Source: Gnetum montanum
Taxonomy: Eukaryota > Streptophyta > Gnetopsida > Gnetales > Gnetaceae
Direction: 5' to 3'
NCBI GenBank assembly: GCA_015680685.1
Contig: MNCI01004872.1
Location: 2,238,099 to 2,302,098, forward strand
Length of the DNA: 64,000 nt
The notes beneath the pieces were generated by a model. It made no database searches. It saw only the letters and a program-made list of their open reading frames with translations, and had not been told where the DNA came from. Shown piece after piece: positions 32,083 through 41,899 of this stretch. A program made the translations under genes and the position numbers. Each line of letters opens with the position of its first letter. Within the stretch, counting starts at the first letter, position 1.

Positions 32083-32100
32083 TGGCGTCGTTGCCGGGGA
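32083..32100 (+). other. Primer-binding site of A (tRNA-Asp)
   Basis: TGGCGTCGTTGCCGGGGA differs at one base from the exact complement of the plant tRNA-Asp(GTC) 3' end (TGGCGCCGTTGCCGGGGA). It lies one base after the LTR. This fixes the element's polarity and its primer. Confidence 0.88.
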
Positions 32101-32219
32101 CTAAGTGTTTGTGCATTGAATAGAACATAGGATATCACTCGCATCGTTGGGAGCCTAAACGAACCTTCAGGTTAATTAAAGAAAAATTATATAATGGTAA
32201 AATTAGCACACCGATAACA

Positions 32220-34150
32220 ATGTCTTCTTCTAACAAGAGCAACTCACCACCTAGGGATAATACAAGAAATAGTCGGCAATCAAAAACACATAACCAAAAT
32301 CAGCCAAGTCCTCAATAATATCAGATAGTCTATACTCATCCCGATGAGTATATTCCAAACTTTACCTTTATCCTCCATCAAGATGAACGGCTGCAATGGA
32401 GAGATCTGCAAGGTAACATCGTGTTACCCCTAGATCGATCAGTCCCTAACATGCTCCTCCGTGCCTTAGCACAAATTATCATGATAGAATTATATGCTGA
32501 ATACGTTGCGGAAGACTTTGATATGAGGGATTATCATCCCACAGAAGTACAATGTATCAGGGACTCAAGGTAGGAGAGCCAACATACACTGATGAAGGGC
32601 AAAGTTCTGCACGTCCTTAGCAAAATAAGAGATGACGAACCCATTATAACAGGTTCTCTAATAAATGATGTTCCCCCTCCTAACGATGGTGAGGAGATAG
32701 GGTATCAGAACCTACGATCAACGATAGATAACACTGGTTCTGACCCTCGTGAACACCAACTGTTCATAGAGGAAACAACAACTCATAATAAGGATGGGCA
32801 CTTAGCTTGTCATCACGATTGGGGCTGTAGCAGCCGAAGAGAAGGTAAGAAACATTGCTATGGCGATGGTTCCCTTTCTTCTTCTCCTTCATCTCATCAC
32901 TCACCCTCTCCTTCCACATTTGGGCGCAACCACCATGAACATAACGGTGAGGATAGGGGTAGACAAAATGAGAGACCTCAAAGGGGAAAGTCAAGAGAGA
33001 GGACAAGGGCACGAACGAAGGGAAAGTAGGGAACAACGAAGACATCACAGTCGTCATGAAAGAGATGATCATGATGAGCCCCTACTTGCCACCCGAAGTA
33101 TGCTTGACATCACGGAGGCTGTTAGGATTCCAATAAGGCATCAAAAGGATAGTCGGATCAAGCATTTAGACATGAACAATATCCCATGCTTTGAAGGGGG
33201 ATACAACTCAAATCTGCAACATCATTTGTAGGCATTACACGATGCTTGTGCCTTGCAGAACATAGAAAACGAGTGGCAAAAACTCAAGTTGTTTCCTAGG
33301 ACACTCACCAAGGAAGCAGAGAGTTGGTACCTATCCTTAGAATTGGAAACCATTAGGAGGTGGAGTACGATGCTAGAACTCTTCAATGATAAGTATCAAA
33401 CGTACTCCAGAGTGTCTAATTTGCATAAGCAGATCCAAGGATGGAAGCAAGGTACTCATGAACCCTTGGATGCTGCCATGGGCCACTACTACACATTATT
33501 ACATCGTTGCCCGGGCCATGGATACGCTCAATGGGATAAACTTCACCACATCGTGGATGGGCTAAGGCATGAAACTAGGAGAACCCTTGGGACTTATGCC
33601 CAAGGGAGACTATCGGAACTTAGAGTCCATGAAGTACATCACTTGTTGGAACAAGTAGCAAAAGAAGAAGGTGAGCTATGAAAAAGAGAGAGTGTGGAAG
33701 AATACAACCATGATCCCTCTCTTTGGAAGAAGGGAGTAAGATTTTGTGATGAGGAGGATGAGTCACCACTCGAAGAGTTGGTGAACCAAAAAATCTTGCC
33801 AATTCAAAAACTAACAATTGAAGTATCAGCTAAGGTGGACCAATTGTGGGATTCCTTAGACTCTAGGCTTGAGACTGTCTTAAAAATCGTAGAAGAGTCT
33901 AAGGAGGAACGGAGTAGTGACAAAGGTAAGACAAAGCGGAGAAATTCAGACCCTACACATAACAAGGGTAAGGGGAAAATTACTATCTCCGATGAGGCTG
34001 TGGATTCAGACACAGATGATGATGGTGGATGTGAGATCTACTAATATGACCATCCTAAGGGATGTTGTCCAATTATCTCACATCTACAAGAGTTTGGGGT
34101 GTATGCACTTAATCTGAGACTTAACCAATGGCAAATGCCCTGAAGGTTAC
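32220..34150 (+). pseudogene. gag of element A (lightly broken)
   Basis: Start ATG 32220 (MSSSNKSNSPPRDN); the same start motif occurs in M, P and Q. In order: DEYIPNFTFILHQDERLQW; a Ser/His low-complexity region (32860-32930) where the frame shifts; a basic Arg/Glu stretch; DMNNIPCFEGGYNSNLQHHL; the capsid-like part KLFPRTLTKEAESWYLSLEL, FNDKYQTYSRV and GHYYTLLHRCPGHGY (33253-33681 open); an acidic helical part (33694-34044); and CEIY, stop, YDHPKGCC at about 34028-34070, a degraded zinc-knuckle-like motif. Gag assembles the particle. Four or so stops and one frameshift separate it from an intact protein. Confidence 0.82.
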
Positions 34151-34680
34151 CTTATCCTCAAGGTAGCCCAAGGTAGTTCCACCAACCCTTAACGTACTAT
34201 CCAAGTGGAACTCCACCACAACCCATTGGACAACATCAGTAGTGGCAACATCCACAGTCATGGGGGATGCCACTGCTGACACAACAGTACCCTTACTGGA
34301 AAGCTGATCCTTATGGCTATTATGTGCAGCGGCCGGTTTCTCCAGGTGACTCTATGGATCACATAAACCCTCCACGTTACTACTGAGTTCAGGAGTATTT
34401 TAGGACTCCTTCTCCTCCAGGAAATGCTCCATACCCATACTATCCTCCAAATCCATCCACATCTCTTACACTGGTAGCTCCACCACCAACCGCTCCAACA
34501 AGGCCCAGAGTAATTCCCACTCAACCACAACAATCCGATACCACAAGGGCTCCTAATCCTCAATCCTCAGTTGGTCCTAACAATCATAAGCCAAAAGACC
34601 TTTCTTTAGGACCAACAATCCAACCAAGCCCTCACCTTCACAAGTGGTTGAACATCTAAACACCTCCATATGAAATAAGG
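34150..34680 (+). pseudogene. Pro/Gln-rich linker between gag and protease of A
   Basis: The readable frame gives PYYPPNPSTSLTLVAPPPT, then TRPRVIPTQPQQ, then SSVGPNNHKPKDLSLG, a low-complexity linker rich in Pro, Thr and Gln. The same linker occurs in M (about 21870-22320, minus), P (13170-13560) and Q (60540-60900). Its role is unknown; it probably tethers nucleocapsid and protease domains. Confidence 0.6.
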
Positions 34681-35750
34681 TTTTGGGAAACCCTTCAACC
34701 GAGAAATTGAGGCCAATGCACACGGTTATGTTAACATATACCATTACCGACTGGATTAAGGTAGTCCACCTTCCCAAGAAATTCTCTGATCCGAGAAGTC
34801 CCCTGATTTATCTCCAAGTCACTGGGAATGAACATCATAAGGCTCTTCTTGACTCAGGCTCTGGGGTCAACTCAATTTCACAAGAATTGTATAAGACTTG
34901 GAACCTGCCTCCAGTCAAGAAGAGAAATATTCGCTTAGAGTTGGCTGACTAGTCCATCATTGTTCCTTTGGGATAGGTTGAGGACATTGTCACCACCATA
35001 GGTGGTTGGTCATATCCAGCTAATTTCCTGGTGATCAAAATAAACAATGACAAAGGGGGCTTCCCGATAATAATGGGAAGGGCATGGCTGAGCACAGTAG
35101 ATGTGCGCCTAGGAATTCGCAATCTTTTCCTAGAAATATCCAAGAAAAATGCCTTTGGAAAGATTGAGAAGAAGAAAGTTCCATGCATCGCATATAGTGA
35201 CACAGGGTGCCATTGCGTGCAGAAATCATGGGTAATGCGGAGTTTAACATTTCCTGCATGCAATCGATATGCACAAGATATCGACATACAAAAGTGCCTA
35301 TATGTAGCAGCCACACAACAAGAAAACACCCATCGGCTAATGGCTAACCATGAGAACAATTCAACGACATGCATGGAACTGACTGAGGGGATAATGAGTA
35401 CTTACGTTGAAAGCATGGATGCACTTGAGTAGGTTCGCGGCCAACTTCTAGCCCTTAACCCTAAAAACATTAATTGGGGAAAGTTGGAGATTCCTGAGAA
35501 GTTTAAACAAGAGCCCCTAGATTTAAAATCGTTGCCCACCGGTTTGGAATACATGACCCTTAAAAATGGAAAATTGGTAATCATCAACGCAAAGCTTGCC
35601 CCCAAGAAAAAAGAGAGTTTGCTGAAGGTGATAAATAGGTGGTCAATAGCCTTTTCCTGGTCATACCCTGAACTAACCAGAATAGATCCTAGGATATGCC
35701 AGCATAGGATTTACACGGACCCCTCCATGAAGCCTCGAAAGCAACCATAG
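34680..35750 (+). pseudogene. Protease and pre-RT linker of element A
   Basis: 34683-34952 is open, with ALLDSGSGVNSISQELYKTW (retropepsin D-S-G, near 34850-34905) and KKRNIRLELAD, then a stop. 35031-35432 is open, with GGFPIIMGRAWLSTVDVRLG, the usual C-terminal protease strand. 35484-35750 continues as EIPEKFKQEPLDLKSLPTG and WSYPELTRIDPRICQHRIYT, the segment just before RT in this lineage. The active-site triad is intact. Three stops (TAG at CAG/TGG-type codons) break the frame. The enzyme would cleave the Gag-Pol polyprotein. Confidence 0.8.
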
Positions 35751-35756
35751 AGGCGA

Positions 35757-36540
35757 TTGAACCCGAAGTTAAAACAAATAGTAAAGGAGGAGATAGAACA
35801 ACTTCTCAAGGCTGGGTTCATTTACCCCATTGCTGATAGCGAATGGGTGAGTCCTCTTGTAATCATACCAAAGAAAGGAGGCAAATGGAGGGTATGTATA
35901 GACTTTCGGCTATTGAATATGGCAACATTCAAAGATCACTTCCCATTGCCATTTGTTGAACAAGTCTTAGACACTATAGCAGGGCATCGCTACCATAGTT
36001 TTTTGGATGGGTATAGTGGGTACAACCAAATACGAATCACACCAGAAGACCAAGCCAAAACAACATTCACCAGTCCTTGGGGAACGTTTGCATATAAACA
36101 AATGCCTTTTGGCTTGTGCAATGCCCCTGCCACATTCCAACGATTAGTTCTAAGAATCTTTTACCAGCAAATAGGTAACGGAGTAGAAGTCTTTATGGAC
36201 GACTTCTCCACTTATGGAACGAGCTTTGATCAAGCCCTCGATCGGTTGGAGCAAGCATTGAAATGATGTGTTGAAACCAACCTAAAGCTCAACTGGAAGA
36301 AGAGCCATTTGATGGTTCAAGAGGGCGTAGTACTGGGACATAAAATTTTACAATCAGGAATAGAGGTGGATCCAGAAAAAATTAAAGTCATCTAGGGAAT
36401 TACCCGACAACTAGAAACTGTCAAAGATGTTCGATCATTCCTTGGACACATTGGCTACTATAGGAGATTTATCGAGAACTTCTCTAAAATTGCCAAGCCG
36501 TTGGTGGAATTAACGAAGAAAGAAACTCCCATTCTACAAG
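35757..36540 (+). pseudogene. Reverse transcriptase of element A
   Basis: 35757-36266 is fully open: LNPKLKQIVKEEIEQLLKAG, SEWVSPLVIIPKKGGKWRVC, IDFRLLNMATFKDHFPLPF, YHSFLDGYSGYNQIRITPED, TFAYKQMPFGLCNAPATFQR and VEVFMDDFSTYGTSFDQALD. Catalytic Asp residues are in FLDGYSG and FMDD. A stop replaces the Arg/Cys position after EQALK; the thumb continues with LNWKKSHLMVQEGVVLGHKI and [20 protein letters not shown]. The FxDDFSxYG signature and the SFLDGYSGYNQI stretch match the Athila/Tat side of plant Ty3/gypsy. It copies genomic RNA to cDNA inside the particle. Confidence 0.9.
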
Positions 36541-36549
36541 CCCCTGACT

Positions 36550-36950
36550 AGTCCAGGCCATTTCACATCATGACCGATGCATCTAATTACACCTTAGAAG
36601 CCATACTGACACAATTAGATGAACAAAAATGACCTTATTACATCCACTGTGCCAGTAAGAGTATCACCGATGCACAACTCAGCTACATAACTATGGAAAA
36701 GGAATTAATGGCTATAGTGTTTGCACTGGAGAAATTTAGGCACTATGTATTGGGCTACAAAGTATATATCCATATGGATCATAGTGCAATTAGGTTCCTT
36801 ATGAACAAACCAACGGTTAGCCCACGTATCATACGTTGGTTGGTAATTCTTCAGGAGTTCGATTTAACAATCGTAGATCGCAAAGGCACCGAGAATGTAG
36901 TCGTAGATCACTTATCTCGGTTGCGTTGGGACAGCAAAGAAGATGAATAT
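36550..36950 (+). pseudogene. RNase H of element A
   Basis: It reads FHIMTDASNYTLEAILTQLD, a stop, PYYIHCASKSITDAQLSYIT, then open from 36693: MEKELMAIVFALEKFRHYVL, YIHMDHSAIRFLMNKPTVSP and NVVVDHLSRL near 36900-36925. Catalytic acidic residues Asp (TDAS), Glu (EKEL) and Asp (MDHSA) are present, and VVDHLSR closes the domain. One stop (TGA in place of CGA) breaks it. Degrades RNA in the hybrid. Confidence 0.87.
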
Positions 36951-36959
36951 GCTGTATTT

Positions 36960-38371
36960 GACCATTTTCCTGATGAAACTCTCTTTGTCGGTGTAGTAAA
37001 TGATCAACCCATGGAAATAAATTGGTATAGTAGCATTCTTACTTATCTCATTTCCCAGCAAATACCACAGGGGTTGGACTTTAGGAAGAAACAATAGTTT
37101 CTTCACAAAACCAAGTACTTCATGGAAATCAAAGGACAACTCTATAAAGTCTGTCCTGATGGCTTGGTTTGATGGTGTGTACCTGATAAAGATCAATTAA
37201 AATTTCTCCAAGATGCTCATGAGGGTCCCTGTGGGGATCATTATGCTGGGAGAAGAACGACTACCAAGGTTCTGCTTGTAGGATATTATTGGCCAGCTCT
37301 ATTTTGAGATGCCCATCATTTCGCCCAATCTTGTGAACATTGCAAACGAGATGGTGGAATGACTGCTAGAATGGAGGGTCTGTAACAATGGATTCAACCT
37401 TTAGAACCCTTCGATATCTGGGGAATAGATTTTATGGGGCCTATTACACCGATGTCCAACAAAAAATCATATATCATCGTTGCTGTTGATTACTTAACCA
37501 AATGGGCTGAAGCAGCTGCAGTAACAGACTGCACATCATCTACGGTTGTACAATTTGTACAACAACAAATTGTTAATAGGTTTGGTGTGCCGCATGCACT
37601 CATCTCTGATAATGAAACACATTTTACAGGTGTAACCTTTCGTAAACTGATGCAACGCTTAGGGGTTGAGCATAAATTGACCACACCTTACCACCCCCAA
37701 GCTAATGGCCAAGCCGAGGTTACTAATCAGGAGATTATAAGAATATTAATGCGAAAAATTAGCAAATTTAGGCGAGACTGGAGCATGAAACTAAATGATG
37801 CTCTCTGGGTGTACCGCTCCACTTGGAAGCTCCCTATTGCTATTCTCCCTATGAGTTAGTGTACGGGAAAATACCAAAGCTCCCCATACAGAATGAGCTC
37901 CGTACACTATCCATGGCTTGCGAACTTCACCTAAACCTCGACCTAGCACAAAAAAAATGGTTAGCAACTTTGAATGTGCTAGACAAGAATAGATTGGTTG
38001 CACTATCGTTAAATGAGTTGCACAAGGCACATAGTAAACAACATTATGACTTAAGAATCCGAAGGTTTAGGTACCAACTAGGAGACAAGGTCCTTTACTA
38101 GAATCCCATGCATGTACCACAACATACAAAGTTTCAAACCTTGTGGGAAGGACCTTATATTATTCATACAACCTTTCCCTTTGGAGCTATGATGATATAC
38201 AAGCCTGACAGCCCAGATAAAAGGTTATTGGTTAATGTACAACAAACAAAACCTTTCCATGAGCCAAAAACTACCAGTACAAATTACACCTCCACTAGCG
38301 GGCAACCTCGCTCTCTATTTCGGATCTCTCCCTTACAATTCAGTCATGGGGGAGATGGCCACCTATGCTGA
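36960..38371 (+). pseudogene. Integrase of element A
   Basis: HHCC zinc region: LQDAHEGPCGDHYAGRR and SCEHCKRDGGMTARMEG (37205-37380). Core: [56 protein letters not shown] and [15 protein letters not shown], giving the D, D and E of the DDE triad. The 37434-37859 run is open, then a one-base shift. 37823-38101 and 38108-38371 continue with [53 protein letters not shown] and a C-terminal tail ending HGGDGHLC. No chromodomain is seen. A few stops and one frameshift remain. Confidence 0.88.
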
Positions 38372-38395
38372 TCATTGGAGGCCCTCAGTTCTTTT

Positions 38396-38590
38396 TAGTT
38401 TTTGTTTTACAAGTTTTTTTTACACGTTTTTGTTTTACAAGTTTTTGTTTTACAAATTTTTGTCTTACATATTTTTGTCTTACACGTTTTTGTTTTACAA
38501 GTTTTTGTTTTACATGTTTTTGTTTCACAAATTTTTGTTTTGCACATTTTTGTTTTGCAAATTTCTTTAACTTTTCTAGTTTTTGTTTTA
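38396..38590 (+). repeat. 15-bp T-rich minisatellite
   Basis: Around twelve imperfect units of TTTTTGTTTTACAAG, with variants TTTTTGTCTTACATA, TTTTTGTTTCACAAA and TTTTTGTTTTGCACA. Shorter versions lie at 17327-17445 in P and, reversed, at 7820-7960 in M, directly after the integrase end in all three. Read on the minus strand it gives a five-residue KQK(L/H/R)V-type repeat, most likely by chance. Confidence 0.8.
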
Positions 38591-39049
38591 CAACATCGTT
38601 ATACTTTTCCATTTTTTGTGTGTATTTGTGTGTGTGTTACCCATCCTGTAAGTTTGTCACCCAATAAGTGTTCTCCACGATGGTATGAACTATTTTTTAT
38701 TGATTGCTAATGTTTGGTTTTTACCTTTAAGTTACGATGTTGATACTAAGGTATGTTCTTTTGATATGGCAGGCAATGAGTCCACTTCATCGATTCATCC
38801 ATAAAGTCTATGGTCTCTCTTGGCTTGGAAATTTATAGTCCCCTTTCTAATAAGGACTTTAACGAATCGGTGACTGGGTATTTCTCAAACTAAAGAAGGA
38901 CTCAAGGATTGAAAAGGGTGTGACTTCAAGGGAACTTGATGTATTTGTGTTGGCCATTCTCTTGGATGCTTGGATGTTTTCTTCTTGAGCTTACTTGCCG
39001 TTCCGATGTTACCCAATTATCGGAAGCTGAGACAATAAAAATAAGAAGT

Positions 39050-39155
39050 CTTTGCTTGGTGTGGTTCTCACGCATAAAAACATAAAACAACAAAAAAAAA
39101 AAAACAAAGAGAAGAAAATAAAGAAAGTGAGAATTCAAAGCACACCCCTTAGATG
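39050..39155 (+). other. A-loop hairpin of element A
   Basis: GGTGTG (39058-39063) and TTCTCAC (39065-39071) face GTGAGAA (39127-39133) and CACACC (39141-39146) across a loop of about 55 bases that is nearly all A and C. CTTTG before the left arm could alternatively pair with CAAAG after the right arm. Homologous to the three tandem units in P. Confidence 0.6.
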
Positions 39156-40024
39156 AAATAATCCCTTGGGCTACAAGCACTAGTTATGGAACCAAAAATG
39201 TTCCCTCTAACTAAGGCCCTTTTCACTTCCCATTCTCTCCTCATTTATTTCATCGGAATGGTGGTGGCTCTTTGGAGATGCATTCTTGTTATTTCAAGAG
39301 GGTGGTTTGGCCGAATGCATTGAGGCGAAGTCACTGGATGTGGTTGGTTTGAGGCTTGAGTTGGAATGAGATTTACCTAGTCACATTAATCATGAAACAC
39401 ACAAGGGGCTATACACCACCTTGTTCTTGAGATTCCATTCCATTCTCTCCTCTCCATCCTTCTCTCCATTGTTCACCTCATTACTAGTTGTATCATTAGT
39501 ATATATTTTGGTAGATGCATCATTTTCTTTTTGGTAAATTCTTATAGTTAAGTCTTTAACTCTTGTTCCAAAGGACATTTCTAGAGCCTACAGACTCTTT
39601 AAATGTGGGTTTGTCAGGGCATTAAGGGCATGAGCCTACTTTGGGAAGGACCCACTGACATTTCTATTTGGTGCACCAATTAAATTCTTTTCCTTAACAT
39701 TTTGCAATTAATTTTGTTTTGTTTATTTCCATCTTGACATTCACTTTATTGACGTTACCGTTGTATCTTTTTATCCATCTTTCTTATTCCTTTTCTTTTT
39801 CCATTCTCTCGCTACCGGAGGTTCGCGATTAGTCATGGGGGTACGGTGTCCAATTTTTTCGATTTTTTCCTAACCCTTACACCTTTGTTAATCATCATTA
39901 ATATATCTCCAGATCCGCAATCGGCCATACCACAACCCAGCCAATGGACTTACATCAAAGCAAGGTATCAATTACATGATAATTCATCTTTCCTTGCTAA
40001 TACAAGATTGTGTTGTGTGTGTAG

Positions 40025-40132
40025 ATGGCGATCATGCAACAATGGACTGGATCTGGAGGGAGCACTTGGAATGGAGTGGTGCTGAAGCAGTTTGCAAGGA
40101 ATGAGATCGATGATGCGCTTACGGATGGATAA
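40025..40132 (+). pseudogene. Short ORF after acceptor-like site (possible remnant of accessory ORF)
   Basis: ATG at 40025 opens 35 codons (MAIMQQWTGSGGSTWNGVVL...) and ends in a stop. In M the accessory ORF starts at the matching place, after a similar TTGTGATTACAA. The peptide itself shows no clear similarity to M's ORF, so only the position suggests a relationship. Confidence 0.3.
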
Positions 40133-40226
40133 TGAAAGGAACAATCTTGGTGTTGGTAGCAGTAAGACTTCTTATCTCTTCTCTTTTCTCTTAGCTGCCA
40201 AATGAGGCTTGATGTCAATGTAATAA

Positions 40227-40254
40227 GGTGTTCACCCTTGTTGTCATGAACACC
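40227..40254 (+). other. Conserved 3' stem-loop of A
   Basis: GGTGTTCA (40227-40234), a 12-base loop, then TGAACACC (40247-40254), a perfect 8-bp stem. It lies 132 bases before the 3' LTR. The same stem and loop length occur in P and M. Confidence 0.65.
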
Positions 40255-40365
40255 AATTTGTTAAGTCTTGTAATGATGATCCATTCACATGTCATCCCAT
40301 TAGTTTCATTTGAGTCAATAATCCCATACCTTCCTAATATTATTGTAAGGAACTTGAGGATGAGT

Positions 40366-40386
40366 TTTCATTTAGTCATGGGGGTA
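40366..40386 (+). other. Polypurine-tract region of A
   Basis: CATTTAGTCATGGGGGTA directly precedes TGATGGG of the 3' LTR, after GAGGATGAGTTTT. The same order precedes the 3' LTR of P. The purine run is only GGGGG plus flanking bases. Confidence 0.6.
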
Positions 40387-41183
40387 TGATGGGATGCGAT
40401 ATCGCAGCGGTCGTGATATCGCGTCTTCCCTTGCGATATCGCGTATGCGATATCGCGGTGTGCCGTCATATCTATAAATAAGAGGCAACTCTCCCTTGTT
40501 TCCTCACCCTAGGCTAGACAATAGGGAAACTCTAGCAGATTGATCACTCTAGAGATAGAATATTTTCCATGTGCCCGTAGTAGAAGTCCCAAAGTGAACG
40601 GATCTTTATTCGAGCAGACATTGTACCTAAACACAAGTTTGTGTACGGCAATAAAGACAAGGTTTGTGGATAAACCTTGCAGTGCATGGAATAGGCTAAT
40701 TAGGATTTTATTACTATTATTTATTATCTGTTATTTACTACTTTCTCTCTCAACCCTTCTCTCCTAGTTAGGTGCCTCAGTACGACCACTTCGAGCATGT
40801 GCGTTATGCGTGGTAATCCCAGCAATGATTAGCGTTTGGTAACCACAGTTGCATCGGTTCAGGGTGTGTACGGTAAGTGGGAGTGGATGCTGACGCTAGG
40901 TTAAATTAGACTTAGTTCATTAGTTAGAGTTAGTAATTAGTTTCTCAACCCTTCACCATGTTAGCATAGGAGACATAAAACATAAAAACTATAAAAATCA
41001 TATACCTCAGACTTACTTAACCATACATCATGACAACTATAAGTAAGTCTGGGAAGACAACGAATGATTAACCCTAAGTGTTCCATGGGGCGTGTAGGCA
41101 CATGGTCTGCGAAGTTCGACCAGATCGTGTGTGCTACGCTCGTATTCGTATGGTTGAGTGTAGGGGTATCTTGCCACTCATCA
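40387..41183 (+). repeat. 3' LTR of element A
   Basis: This is a 797-bp LTR, TGATGGGATGCG to CCACTCATCA. GATATC cores start at 40398, 40415, 40435 and 40449, all four intact, with spacings 17, 20 and 14. TATAAATA is at 40473-40480. It is followed by CCTAT. Confidence 0.92.
40396..40457 (+). promoter_or_regulatory. GCGATATCGC palindrome array, intact copy
   Basis: Four GATATC cores lie in about 60 bases, ending 16 bases before the TATA box. Three are within GCGATATCGC and one within GTGATATCGC. The last two form a pair 14 bases apart (GCGATATCGCGTATGCGATA). The matching array in the 5' LTR has lost C/G positions to T/A. The array is CpG-rich in an otherwise AT-rich region. Confidence 0.6.
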
Positions 41184-41487
41184 CCTATAATCTGCCAGAA
41201 GGAATGGCCAGTCCACTTCTTATCTTGCTTCACCTAGCTTCCCATGACTTGCTCGTACCAGCTCCGCCACTCCATGCTAGCACGACCTCAACTCTAGGTA
41301 TAAATGCCTTCAATCAAACCCCCAAAGGTTACCTTAAGAGACACGTCCATTATTACAACATGCCATTTTAGGTCTTAATCACAACTACCCTTTCTAGTTT
41401 TGTTAAGATGAAAATAACACTTATTATGAAGAGACACCATCTTCATTAGGCAACAACATCATTTGGGAATGGGGATGTGACATTATC

Positions 41488-41760
41488 CTCTTCTTCTTTC
41501 TTGACAAAGCCTTTAAGTTGCTCTATGTAGACATCCTCTTCCAAAAAATTAGTGAAAAATATTGAGTTGACATTCATTTGATGAAGTTGGATATCATCAT
41601 GTATGAAAATAGAAAGAATAAATTTAATGGTCTCAAATCTAACAATAGGTGCAAAGATTTCATTGTAGTCCACATGCCTATTTTGATTGAAGCCTCTAGC
41701 AATCAATCTTGCCTTGGAGGCTATAATTTCATTCTTTTCATTATACTTTCATCTTGAATA
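41488..41760 (-). pseudogene. Reverse transcriptase of copia C, N-terminal half
   Basis: The minus strand reads MIARGFNQNRHVDYNEIFAP, IVRFETIKFILSIFIHDDIQ, LHQMNVNSIFFTNFLEEDVY and IEQLKGFVKKEEED, matching copia RT (ARGFxQxxGxDYxExFAPV, QMDVKxAFLxGxLxEEVYxxQPxGF). The catalytic Asp of QMDV is Asn here. The frame stays open to 41446, but the residues after EEED come from inserted element L. Confidence 0.8.
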
Positions 41761-41899
41761 TCCATTTTGCATCAATTACCTTCTTTTCTTTTGGTCTCTT
41801 AACAAATGTCAAAGTCTAATTTTTTATGATAGCACCATATTCTTTTTTTGTTACTTTCTTTCAAACTTCAAATTTGGGAGCCTGAACATTAGTAGGCTT

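Larger units (their letters stand above)
38372..40386 (+). other. 3' noncoding block of element A
   Basis: About 2 kb without credible coding sequence. It holds the 15-bp T-rich minisatellite (38396-38590), the A-loop hairpin (39050-39155), the CTACAAGCACTAGTTATGG patch (39171), an acceptor-like GTGTGTAG followed by ATG (40014-40027), the GGTGTTCA stem-loop (40227-40254) and the G-rich tract. Patches align with P and M, so selection or shared descent kept it in all three. Confidence 0.7.
31287..41183 (+). mobile_element. Element A: best-preserved Athila/Tat-like retrotransposon
   Basis: LTRs lie at 31287-32081 and 40387-41183, with CCTAT at 31282-31286 and 41184-41188. The tRNA-Asp primer site has one mismatch. 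Gag, protease, RT, RNase H and integrase are all recognisable, with long open stretches and few stops. Total 9,897 bp. The LTR copies differ at about 18 of roughly 210 bases counted by eye downstream of the TATA box, so the element is not recent but is the youngest gypsy copy here. It is inactive because of stops in gag, before RT, and in RNase H and integrase. Confidence 0.93.
31008..41482 (-). mobile_element. Element L: 573-bp LTR-like insertion in copia RT, itself split by element A
   Basis: L consists of 31008-31286 plus 41189-41482. Read on the minus strand it starts TGTCACATCCCCATTCCC and ends GGGATGGGATGTCATA, imperfect inverted ends of about 16 bases, with a 5-bp duplication TTATC. 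TGTCACATCCC is a common start of plant gypsy LTRs and the end would be ...GTGACA before mutation, so a solo LTR is my preferred reading. A short non-autonomous TIR element is the alternative. It carries no coding sequence. Confidence 0.65.

Noticed and set aside
38396-38590. CRISPR-like array of short repeats
   Set aside because: Units are contiguous 15-mers without spacers, T-rich, within a plant retrotransposon; this is a minisatellite.
38385-38612. Minus-strand Lys-rich pentapeptide-repeat protein
   Set aside because: It is the antisense of the T-rich minisatellite, in a noncoding block, with no support from codon pattern or from P and M.
31008-41482. Element L as a DNA transposon with long terminal inverted repeats
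   Set aside because: Ends are imperfectly inverted over about 16 bases, but TG start, 5-bp duplication and TGTCACATCC start fit an LTR better. Not fully excluded.
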